Below, in pieces: positions 21,941 to 34,772 of a stretch of 64,000 nucleotides of DNA. Below the pieces are notes generated by a model. The model was not told the DNA's origin and did not search any database. It saw only the letters and a list, made by a program, of their open reading frames with translations. Position 1 is the first letter of the stretch. Every line of letters starts with the position of its first letter. The stretch comes from Ottelia alismoides. Lineage: Eukaryota; Streptophyta; Magnoliopsida; Alismatales; Hydrocharitaceae. The stretch spans positions 620,001 to 684,000 of the forward strand of contig JAZKJV010002334.1 in the NCBI GenBank assembly GCA_037367405.1, read 5' to 3'. Both the position numbers and the translations under genes were made by a program.

Positions 21941-22138
21941 CGGTTCACTTTGTTCAGGAAGAGATGGAGGTCCTCCTTGAGGAGGCTTGAGAATAACCTC
22001 AATCAAACCCAGAGAAGAACCCAAAAATAAACTGCTACTCTCAGCTCCATGAAAAGGCATGCCTTCGATGTTTTTTGGAACTTTTGTATGAAATTCAGCG
22101 AAAAAATTTTCTTTGACAACATCCAAGAGAATGGCGAC
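21941..22138 (-). CDS. ALF4: ALF4 exon with [13 protein letters not shown] block
   Basis: 198 bp, 66 codons, phase 0 at both ends. It begins [17 protein letters not shown] after CACTGTAG and ends LPEQSEP before GTAATT. This is the most conserved C-terminal region visible here ([18 protein letters not shown]). Confidence 0.92.
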
Positions 22139-25100
22139 CTACAGTGTGCAGTCATTACATGATTGCAGTTACCACATGAAGCTTTAAAATATTCAGAAGA
22201 TGCATACCATGGAAGGGGAATTACTATTCGTGATGAGAGCCTTCAACATCTCGAACCGTTGTGAGGAAGGGAGGCCAGCAAGCACCTGGCAGAATTCAGA
22301 TAAGAAGCAGGGCAAGCGATATTATTGTAAATTTAATTCCAAAAACTGAAAGACATTTTCACAAAAGACGAGCAGAATGCAAAAGTAAATAAAAAAATAA
22401 TCACGGTATCCATCTCAATCAAATTCCTTCACTTCCATGTAGAGATACGGTCATGTGATATGAACTAAATAGCAATGTATATATGTTAACCTCTAGGGGC
22501 CTATATGGAATGCTGGAGATGATGAATAGAAATTTCATCCACCCACATGTTCGTGGCTCCTGAGAAGCATGAAAGAAGATTTCAGCTCTAGAAATACAAT
22601 TTCTCATCCCCAGATACCTACCATGTGACGATGTAAGATATTACCACTGCCAACAAAGCCCATGAATTGGAAGTGTCAATGAGGTTGAAGATAATGATAG
22701 CATTAGATTTGCACATACACACGGATATCCCTTTCAATAAACGGAGCAATGTTGTTTCCATTCTCCCCCACTAGTTCAGTGCCTCAAGATATATAATGCC
22801 TAGCAACACACTCTAATCATCATGGGTAGCATCTAATTTACTGTCTGATAAATCCATTGAGCAAACATTTTACATGACAATCTTCTTCGGGGAGTAAATT
22901 TTATTTAAAAATCAAAGAAACCAGAAGGAAAAAACGTGCAAAAGAAAATCTATGCAACCAATTATGAATCCACAATGCAATCCGGTCAGGATATTCCATG
23001 CAACTACATAAGTGACGACTAAGCAAACTGAAGACAGCATATGAAGATGTTCGAAGAGGTCGACCAAGTGAAAAATGCTGTTGGGAAGGATCAAGCTCTG
23101 GCCATGATGGAGCTAATCAACTCCTAAATTTGGTGGAGTTAATCATGGATAGAAAAATTCTTGATATATTAGTGATATATTCATATCGACAAGTCAAGAT
23201 ACAGATATTACCATGGATATCAATATCGACCGATATCAAGCAATATATTGACGACATGCAAGCCTGTAAAAATCGTGCCGACTAGTCGGTTCAATTAATC
23301 GACTCGGTGGTCTGGCCGACTTGACTAAGGATAGTCAGCCCTTAGTCAGGTAGAGCGACTAGTCGGGAGGAGTCGGTTTTAAAAAACTAAAGGCGAAATG
23401 AGGTGTTTTCCTCGGAATCAAGGCGAAGCGTAGCCTCAAGGCGGTCAAGGCGTAAGCCTCGGTTTATAGAAAACTATTCATAAAACTATAAATATATATA
23501 ATATATGTCAATGTAATTATATGTTTTGTGCCAAACATATAATATTTAACTCTATAAGATATGATGAAATAATAGAGATAAGACCCTCAAAATATAAAAT
23601 AGAACACCATATCCCTTTCTACACATTTTCATCAAATCAAAAAAGGAATTCGCCGTCATTGTGAAGAATTAAACAACACATATCTATTTGAAATATATTG
23701 TAATTAAAAGTACGAATAGATATACGTCGAAGAAATTTATGGTATATATCTAACATATAATATATGATCGCCAAAGAAACCATGAATCTTATCCATTTCG
23801 AACAAATCTTTGAAATATTATTGTAATAAAAAGTACGACTAAATATAAGTCGAATTGTTGGCATGCCTTGAATCCTAACCATCTGACTATTATTGTTGAA
23901 AAATTGTGTATGCACCCTTGCAGTGGTCTAGTAGCAGGACAGTGTGTCTACCACACAAAAGACCAGGGTTCAAATCCCACTCTTGCAGTGGTTGCGTTAG
24001 GTAGTCGACGGCCAGTGTAAAAAATAGTCGAATCTTTCAACATGGATTTGAGCAAGAATCCATGTAGCCGGCCCTACTTATAGTGGGAGAAGGCTTAGTA
24101 CTTTTTTAATTGTGTATGCACCCCTCCTGTCGTACCATACCCCAAAAATTTCAAGAGCGGTTCAATCTGTATTCGGTTATACGGATCCTTCTATTGTGGG
24201 CACAAAAGAAACATCATATTTAGGCATAATTAATAGTTAGACATAATTAATAGTAAATATGAAGTATTTTGCTGAAATAGTTACACATAATTAATAGTAA
24301 ATATGAAGTTATAGGCACGAAAGAAACATTAGATTTAGGCATTTAACTTGTATAATCATAATCCTAAACAAGTATATATTTATAAGCTTCTCAAACCACC
24401 AAGTAAACCATTAAAATCATAGAATAATACTTCAAAAAAAGTAAAAACGCCTCGGAAAATTCCTCGAACGCCTCGAGGTTATGCCTCAGCCACCTGGGGC
24501 GTACGCCTCAAGGCTAAAAAGGATTGCCTTGCCTCGACCACCTCGAGGTGCGTTTTTAATACCCGGCTAAGCGGCCGATTTTTGCAAGAGGAACCGGATA
24601 CTCGATTGTTTAGGATTTTATGTTAATGTTTGACCCTTCGAAACCCTCACACACTCCATAACTCTCTATGAAACACGATACTCACTTCGAAACCCTCTCC
24701 ATGCAGCAAGCAATCGCTGCCCCTCCAATCGCTACCTCCTCCGATCGCTCCAGCCAGCATTGTGATCCTCTCCCACCCACTCCAGACAGCTCGGTGTTCC
24801 TCTCCTCCCATTCCAGCTAACATCATCAACCTAAAAGGTTAGAATTTCTATTTTTTTCAAGTTTTTATGATATCGTGGAGGATATCTTGATAGATATATT
24901 ATTTTTAAAATTACTACATGCTTCTGAACTGTAGTATCCCTCCGAGATATTAAGATTAAATTTTATAGGATCAAAATCTCATAATCTCTTTATTCAGCTT
25001 CTATCCATGCTTCATTCAGCTTCTGTCCCTTTCGTAAATTAAAATATCTTTATTCAACATCTGAACTACAGGTCATGCAGCACCTGACATATATGGATTC

Positions 25101-28100
25101 AGATATTTCAGTTTATGAACATTTCGTATACTTCATTCAACTACTGTCCATTTCGTAAATTAAAAGAACTATAATTTAAGAGTTCTGTTGAAATACTTCA
25201 TGTGTTCAAATATTCTTAAATATTTATTCAGCTTCTGATCATGCAGCATCTGAAATTTATGGATTCAAATATTCCAGCTTCTATCCATTTCGTAAATTTA
25301 TGCTTCATTCAGCTTCTGTCCATTTCATAAATTAAAAGATCTATAATTTAAGTGTTTTATTCAGATACTTCATGTATGCAAATATTCTTAATTAATCCTT
25401 CCATCTGATTCTTTTAACATGAAATGGAGCAAAACATTTCTCTTAATGGTTGTTCCTATTTAAATACAATTGTTTGTTCTTATGTGAAGCTGTAGCTTGG
25501 TTTTGTTTGTCATATTTTTAGTGAAAATTTTACTAATTACTAATAGAATAGTAATTAGTAGCTTTCCTAACTTGTTTATGTCAAGTTTTAACTTGTGGGT
25601 TTCAGACAGTGTAAATGGCCACATCCCCCATGGTTGTCGCTTCTAATAGCAACTTGTCTTTCTATGTGCCATCAGGATCAAGTGATCATGCATGGCATAT
25701 GGATAACTTTCAAAAAGTACGGATCCAAACACGGGTTACTTCCGGTTTGTGCAAGAAGGTCGTGAAGTGAGGGTTTTCATATTCAAGCAGCGTCTTGCGC
25801 ACCGTAAATGCAACGTGGTTGCATGTCCTAAGGTGCACGAAGAGACAAAAGAAGATGATGATATCATACTTGGATGGCGTTGCTAGAAAGAAGAGTTAGA
25901 AAGTCGTTGAGGTTGTTGAGTTAAGAGATGAGATTGATATCGGCATTGCTGGAGATGCTGGATCAGCGAAAAGACATCGATCTTTCGAATCTCTGGGCAG
26001 ACCGTCACCGTTCAAGGATCGCGTCAGATGAGCATAAGATACTTTATCCAAGGATCATCGTGAAAGGGTTGTCTCATATATATACAACTGGGCATATAAA
26101 TCGATGAACCCTTTTGATGCATTGACCACGAAACAGTTCAAGCAGAAGGTGGAGGCATTTGAGATGTATGGTCTCGGTCTCCGACTCCTATGATGTATGA
26201 GATGAGCGGTCTATTTTTGAAGAAGGCGGTCAACAAAATATCTGATGACTTACAATGTCATCGAATTACACAGAAGAAGACAAGATGCTATATAATGATT
26301 GATCCATTGACATACATGCGAGGAAGGAGCATCATGAACTTCCGTGTCAATTGCTCCTTGAGTACTTCATTTTTGAAGTCCATAGATGCCTCTGACGAGA
26401 CACACACTGTTGAGTACATCTTTCAGTTGGCGGATGAGTGCATAAATGAAGTAGGAGTGGAGAATGTTGTTCAAATTGTTGTGGACAATGCTTCGGAAAA
26501 TGTAGTAGCAGGGAGATTGATGCTTATAAAATATCCCCAGATACGGTGGACTTCATGTGATGCAAAATCCATTGATCTTGCTTTGGAGGAGATAAGCAAT
26601 GATTTGAAAGAGAAGAGTGCAATTAGAAAGGCGAAGACACTCGCAGTTTTCTTTATGCTTACACTAAAACTCTGAGCTTAATGCGGAAGTTCATAAAAAA
26701 GAGGGACATAGCTAGACCAGGGCAAACGATGTTTACAACTACTTTCCTCACTCTTGAAAGCATTCTAGAGAAAAAAGACAAGCTCGGGTTGATGTTTTCA
26801 TCAGATGAGTAGATAAACTACAAATAGTACATGACCAAAACGGGAGAACAAGTGACGTCCATAGTCTTCAGCGCTACTTTTTGGAATCACAACGCACTTG
26901 CAATCAAAATTTTTAAACCGTTGGTTCATCTATTTCATGTGGTTGATGTGGATCAGCGTCCATCCATAGGCTTTGTTTACGGAGGACTTGAAGAGGCAAA
27001 GAGAGAAATAATTGCACTTTTCAATATCGTAGAATCATCTTACAAGTTTTTGTGGGCGTTTTTTTCTCCAAGACCAAAGGCATGCTTGACACTCCATTAC
27101 ATCTAGCGGCTTACTTTTGAACCCATACTTCTACACAGGGTGTGATGGTGATGCAGATATTGTGGTAAAGAGAGGTTTTATGGATTGCATGAACGATTTT
27201 ATCCAGATATTGGATATATAAGATGTTATCACCACAAAAGAACTTCTTAATTACGGATATGGCCACGGGACGTTTGGCATGCCATTAGTCGTGAGATAAA
27301 GCATGAAAAATGAAGAAAATTACGATCCAAGTATTTCAAGCATTATTTTCAATTCATGTCATTCGAATTATCTTTGATTTCAATGACTTAACCAATTCTC
27401 TATTTTATTAGTTAATCGGCGGTATAACCATGGAGATGACACGCCACATTTGAAAGACATGGCCATCAAGATCTTGAGCTTAACGTCTTCATCATCTGGA
27501 TGTGAGCGCAATTGGAGTGCGTTGACTCGGTAATGACTCCACTGAGCCACCTAATTTGAATACTGGTAGTAAATTAATATTTGATATAGTCACAATTTTT
27601 GTAATGTTGCTTACATATCAATACCAAGAAGAGAGGCAGGTTAGAGACAGAGATTGAATGATCTTGTGTACATACGTTACAAATCCAACCTGATGGAACG
27701 TCGACTTGAGAAATGAAGAGATCATCTTTCCGCATGTGATCGTGCACATTTAAGTGAATGGACTTAAGAGGTCATTGTACAAGCTCAAGACGAGGAGGTC
27801 TTTCCAGGTTCCGGTTTGACTTGGGGTGCAGTGGCTCATGCAAGTGGTGCTGAAGAGAATTTGGAGTTGAGAAGAAGCCAAAGATGTGAACGTGGCAAGG
27901 AAGCTGCATCTTCGAGCTCAAACGTTGTGCCTATTAAAGAGGAAGAGGAGGAATTACTACCTGAAGACATACATGAAGAAAACGATGATGACGATGATGA
28001 TGATGAGCTTGATTTGTAATGATGAAGATGAATAACTTTTTAATAGCTACTTGAATCATTTTCGTTTTGACATGTCGTATTTGTTTGTGAACATTAGCTC

Positions 28101-31100
28101 GTGTTATGTACCTAACATTTGCTCTTAACTTGCCTCTTTTTTCTTCTTTTCTTTCAATTTCTTCTTTTCTTAGCTCTTAAAAAATTGAAAATTACTAAAT
28201 TTAACAAAATTATGAGAGTATGTGTATAAAAAATAATTTATATATTTGAAATAATAAAAAAATCAAAACTAACTAATGCTCGCCTAAATCCGATTCGGTG
28301 CCCAACTACCGACTAATCCTTAGTCAGTGACACGCCAGATGGAGTACCGTCTGCCGACTTCTGCAACATTGACAATATGACATCCGGTATCATCAATATT
28401 AATGAAATTTTAAGTATTTAGTGGAAACTTTTTGCCATTTCGAGTTATATCCTCGGTACCTTGTAGATGTCGATGCACTTTCACCAATATCAACTATGTT
28501 AGTTGACTTCGCTGCTTGATTTATAAAGAAAGAAATTGGAAATTATTTATTTATTCTTTAAGCTTTAGAAGTTGATTTGTTGAGATTTCCTAACCATTCC
28601 TTATATTAACATCTTTGAAAATAAATCCGATATGAATAAATAACCAAATTAGTGACTTGTACCATGGTTCAAGATATCTTGATATATTACTATCGCTAGA
28701 GGGAGGGTTTCGATATTCGGTTGTATTTGTATATCGAACTTTAGGATATCGCTCAATATCTCGCGAGATATTGGTGAAATACCGACAACTAATCTTAGAT
28801 CGATTAAAAATTGAAGATTTCGGTATAAATTTTCCTAGATATCAATCGATTCGACCGATACCATTGGTATGATGCCGATATTTCTCAATATCATCCTTTT
28901 TGTCTATTTATTTAAATTTTACTCCTGTATCTATTCTTGGTATAAAAACACAAGATTTTTTTGGGTTGGGGTTGCTTGAACAAAGGGTTATGCCTCCTTT
29001 TGCAATGGAGATGAAACAATTATAGAGTCGATCAAAGAATGTCATGTGTTATTATTCCCATTAGCTTGTTCATATAATATATGATATACCTCGGCATTAT
29101 GTGCGTGTATTATGCAATGTGTTCTAAGGTTGATGTGATAAATAAACAATCTGATGTCACTAAGTTATTGTTCGAATTTCATCATTTCCTTTCTAATATC
29201 TCTTAGCAGTCAATGGTCAGCACTAACAACAATAATATGTGCAATATAATGTGTATTGGTCTACTACATACATATCATTCTTGCACATAAGTGTGTATTT
29301 GCATTTTATTTATTGTTTTAAGAACTGATATAATCTTAATTTGCGAAAAAAATTGCCTTTTGCACCATTTATTGATATTTTCACCGATATCATTGATATA
29401 TCCCAATATATTCATTTTCGGGCGAAAATGAATACCACATCGATATTGACATTTCGAACCTTGGAGTTAATCAACTCCTAAGTTAGGACAACTCCAAAAG
29501 GCTCTAAAACTGGTGAACCTAAAAATGCATTTGTAGAAATAAGAATGTGGAAGCCTATCAGAGATAATGAAATATAAAAATGGAAGAAAATCGAGATTTT
29601 ACGTGGAACCCTACTCCATAAGGAGCGAGATAAAAATTAAAATCACAGGAGAATGTCTCTTAAAGGTCCGGTATTCTGTTGTTTTTTCTCTCTTAACTGT
29701 TACAAGTGGTATGAGGCCTCATATATAACCCCACTAGTAAGACCATGTCCCACTCACATTCTATGATATACTCCAAACTCCCCCTCAAGCTAGAACATGC
29801 ATGTTCAGCTTGGACAAATAGAAATAAATCACTCTCACATAATACAGAATACTACGAAAAATATCAACTCAATGCATACTCTATTAGTTGTTTGTTGAGG
29901 ATATTGCTTTTCATGTCAAGCCGATGAGGAGGAACTAAAGGGACAGAGTATGAGTTGAACCAGATCTCCTCGACGAAGAATGTATTGTGCTTTGTCCTAT
30001 GAGGAATCATTGAAATTGGATGAGTCTTCTCGTCGGAGAACTCTAGCCCGCAACATTGGATGAGTCTTCACTGAAACTGGATTAGTCTTTCAAAAATCAC
30101 AGCTCAAATGGCGCCCAAACTTCTCCGTTCTTATTTTTAATACACAACCCCTCTCCTTTTTTTCTCCCAACCCAATTTGAACTAGAATCATGCAGCCTCT
30201 TGTTTAAAAAAGGAATAGCACCACTCTATGTCCATGTTTTATTTAAGTGAGAAGGGGTATCGGGACTTAAAACCCCACAGCCCATTGAGAGGACACTAGG
30301 GTACCTCCCTTCACCAAATAGGGTTCTCGATGGGGGAACCCTCCGCCCCAACTAATTTATGTCATCACCTTCTCTTGTATGGAGAAGAGAGCAAAACCCA
30401 TTGCCTGCCGGTGCAGCAAAGGTGCACCTGGGATCGGCATCGAGATCGCAACGAGGGGATGTTTGCATCAGTGATGTATGGGTCAACAAGATCGAGGCCA
30501 ATTGGGACGCGGATGTGCACCTGGGATCGCTTGGACGCGCAACATCGTACGTGCATGTGATCATTGCTGCTATCACCTATGTTGGGTCTATCATTGTTGC
30601 ATGGATACGAGTGTTGCAGTGACATTAGAGCCTCTACATGTTGGAGAAGGTCCAGTCTGGAGCAACCACGGCTCGCATTAGGTCTGGCAAGGTCTGGAGG
30701 AGATCAACTTCAAGCAATCTTAGGGATGTTGCCGTGTCGCTTTAGATCATAGCGAGTGCTCGACACTCTTCTGGGGTTCCTGATGCCATATACTTTTATT
30801 CAAAAAAATGTGGTTGCATGCATGACGAGAGTCGCTACTATAGTGCGCGAGAGAGACGATGAACCACATGTAGTCTTTCTTGTGTCATGTACCTTGGATT
30901 AGGGTTATTGGTGATCTCGTGTATGCGAGGGATACGAGGTCGGTGTGGCTAGGGTTCTGTTAACCTAAACTAGATTTTGCAGCCGATCAGATCGACGTTG
31001 GTGACAGCAGTGCCGTGGCTTGGACTCTGCGGTGAAGAATTAGGGTTTCATGAAAACCCCCGAACAAACTGTGAACAGACTTTTCTCGTGAACAGGAACA

Positions 31101-34100
31101 AATCTTCAAACATAAACAAATATTCAAACATGAACATCATCAAGATAATCTTTAAGAACAAAATCGAGAATCGAAGCCGCTTACCATGTAGAAAACGAGA
31201 ATGTGGAAGCCTATCAGAGACCAAAAACTATAAAAATGGAAGAACATCAAGATTTTACGTGGAACCCTAATCCACAAGTAGCGGGATGAAACCATGAGAG
31301 AATGCCACGTAAGGGTCGGGTAGTTTTGTTATTGCTTTCTCTCTCAACTGTTACAGATGATGTGGGGCTTCCGCTAGTAAGACCAAGTCCTACTCACAGA
31401 TGATGCGGGACTAAACCTATGGATGTGGTAGTTGGACCCAAGAGGGATCCAATTACTCATCTATGACATATACTCCAACTGCATTTGAATGTTTGGTGGA
31501 GTTAATCGACACCTAAATTTAGAAGTATAAATAAAGGCTCTTAAAATTGAAGTTAATCAACTCCTAAAATTATTTCAGTTGTTGTATAATATGGGAAGAT
31601 CTAAAAGCTCTGAACCTGTTGACACTTAAAAATGTGGTAAAAAATGGTGACACAAACTTTTTTTGAGAATTTTCATAAAAAAAATTAAATTCCATTGGCA
31701 AAAGAAAATATCAAGTGATTAAAGAGAAATACAACACTATCAGAGTAGAAAAACTGACTAGTAGAGATTTTTCCCTTGAAAGATGGTCGAGAGGGAGAAC
31801 AAAAAAGGAGTATGAAAAGAGTGTGTTCGGTGGGGGAAGATGAGGGCCACCAAATTGAGGAAGGGCAATGAGAGACTATACAGCAGAGGTGTCATAGGTC
31901 TCGTAGGGATGCTAAGCAAGGACGATAGCATTATCACCCTTACATAGCTGCTAGGTTGGGCAGTGGTGCCTTCATTGTAATGGGTTGGGGTATTTTGCAT
32001 ATGAATGTTGATACCCCTATCGTGTGCTTATGTTGCAACAAGGATAGGTATAGGTGGAGAACTTGTGTTGTGGAGGCTACATGGCATAAGAAGGAAGTGG
32101 TGTTAAAACACCTTATTTTGATAATAAATAAATCATTATTCTGAAGAAGAGATGATTGTGTTATTGTTAACTGACCCTATTTGCATAAATCAGCTTACTA
32201 AAGCATATATGGTATTCAAAACATTTCAAGTGATCTACATAAACAAAACGTGCTACACTAAAAAAATTGTGATCTCAGCATGAAAATACTTAATGTGTTT
32301 TTATATTGATTATCAAGGCACATCGTAATAACTTGGTATTAAAGTAAAGTGTATAATGCCTTCATGCATAAATTTACTTCACATGCACTTTCTGTGTTTG
32401 TTGCACTGGTACAAGAATCGCATGCACCAATATACTTTCAACGGCTCACTGTCCGACAGAATCATATTGTTGCGTCGGTATAACCCAATCGTGCACCGGT
32501 TCTTTGCCCACCAATACACATTCTTGATAATGCTCAACCAACAACGTTTTTTACAGTTATAACAATACCTGTTTTTGTACACCAGCACATTCAGTACTAT
32601 CGTCTTTTATACCTAAGCATTTTAATGATCTAAATTATTGCTAATAGATATGCACTAGCATAGTATTTTATGCACCACTACACCTTGATCGTTGGCTCAT
32701 TTAACTAGTGTGTTTTGCCCTAGATGAAACAGAAACCTTCATGTACACTAATACACCAACTGAAAGCCACTCTTCAACCGTTTGAGTAAAATTTAATTGA
32801 ATCCTTATACTCTTAGACCTCCCCTGAACCTATAAAAGGAACCCGTATGCGCTCATTCAACACACACTACGAGCACAATATTCTCTAGGACTAACTGCAA
32901 TTATTCTTCAATGAGTCTATTTGTCCGCTAAGAAGAGCTCTTCAAAGTCGTTCTCTGATCTCCGTGTTCTTACCTTGTTCCATAGTTTGCTCCGAAAGTG
33001 TTCCATGATTCTCTCAGTTTGCATTTTACATTTTACATTTTATAAAGGATTCATGTATTGTATTGTATATTTTATTCTTGTCTACGAGATATGTTATGTG
33101 AAAGACTTTCTTCCAAAATGTAAGATAAACCAGGTGGTGAGGCTAAATACCTTGAGATGTTCTTCATGAAAGCCTTTCTTCTTGTTTATAAGATAAATCT
33201 AGGTAAGGTGTATGCTTTGTACATGTTTTGAATTACACCAGAAGTAGTTCGTATAGTGTGAGTTTGTAAGCCATGTGTAGGCCAACTTCAGGCACAAGAT
33301 GTGACCCTTGTATAAAGTGAATATGTATAGATCTTTGTACCATGGATTGCTTGTTTGCTAATTGTTTATAATATTTTTGAGCTATTTATTTTAAAGTAAT
33401 CATTTTTCCTCATAAACACAATTCATCCCCATCCCCTCTAGTGCATCTTCCTTGGGGACCAATGAGATTGACATAAAGATCACATTATTCCTCATAAACT
33501 AAATTGTCCATATGATACAACGTGGTATAAACCAAACATGCCTGTGAACAAAGACCGCATCGTTCCCATTTCTTCAGCCCTCCCTAAAAACATGCAAATA
33601 TGTCATCTATGATGTAGAACCAAGCCAATCTATGCCTAGATGTTCCCAAAGTTCCTTTGCAAAAGGCAAGAAAAACAAATGCTCAACATCTTCATCACCA
33701 ATCCCGCACAAAGGTCAAAAATCATCGATCATAGGTATATACGCAATATTAATTTTAGTAATGATCAATTTCTTTCTCCTTAGACAGCATGATCTTAACC
33801 ATAATATGGGTCATGATTTCCATGTTTACCTACAATCTCAAGGGAGGACTGGGTCAATAGTCACTCCCTACATAGATCTACTCCCACATACGATCACAAC
33901 GGAGAATTTTCTGCCATCCCACTCCCAGCAGTCCCAAGCACCCTCCATTAGCTCAAACTTATCGAGCATGGTCGGCATATCGGTCAAGTCAACGCAACAA
34001 ATGTCAGAGAAATGTGATGTGAATGAAGGGTCCATACACCCTCATGCACTTAACAAAAACCAAAATCAGCAACAGAAACGAGAAATATCATCATCAAGTC

Positions 34101-34732
34101 CATTGGCCTAGTAAAGATATCCCATGCTTGTTGGGGACCATCCCACTGTTGCAATATGCGATTGAATGGATCGAATATTCGATCAAATATTCTTATTCAA
34201 GGGAGGGGGTGACCGAATAAAATATTGTTATTTGATCAATATTCAGTCCAGCTCGAATATTCGGCCGACTATTGCAAAAGACTACTGATTTGTTATTTTT
34301 TAAACATTCCCATTTATCTCGGTATCACCACAGATGTTAAAGTTTCATATATATATATATATATATATATAGGTGTTGGGCAGCTAACATGGCTGCCCCG
34401 CCCCATTTTTGGCAATTTTTTTATTTTTTTTTGAAAAATATCGACATGTATATTCATCCCTATATTCCTCCTATATGCCATTCGATTTTCGTCAGAAATA
34501 GAGACTCCTACGGCCTCCATCCAGACAGAGTCGATTTAAAAAATCCTGCGACCGTTAAAAAAATGACATATGGATGGAGGTCGTAGGAGTCTCAGTTTCT
34601 GACGAAATTTGAATGGCATATAAGAGGGATATAGGGATGAATATACATGATTTTATTTTTCCAAAAAAATAAAAAAAATTACCAAAAAAATGGAGTGGGG
34701 GCAGCCATGTTGGCTATCCCTAGGGGGTAGCC

Positions 34733-34772
<40 letters not shown>

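Larger units (their letters stand above)
23259..28371 (+). mobile_element. hAT element, 5.1 kb, broken transposase, nested insertions
   Basis: The right end, read inverted, is CAATGTTGCAGAAGTCGGC; the left end is the decayed CAAGCCTGTAAAAATCG. Flanking 8-mers ACGACATG (23,251-23,258) and ACAATATG (28,372-28,379) agree at 6 of 8. GACTAGTCGG and CTTAGTCAG repeats fill both subterminal regions. A transposase pseudogene lies at 25,617-28,019. A CCTCGAGGC element (about 23,385-24,575) with an inner SINE is nested near the left end. The 404-bp MITE at 6,826-7,229 shares its end sequences. Confidence 0.8.

Noticed and set aside
33632..34111. 159-codon plus-strand frame as a protein gene
   Set aside because: It is the shadow of the LINE zf-RVT fragment readable on the minus strand ([11 protein letters not shown]).
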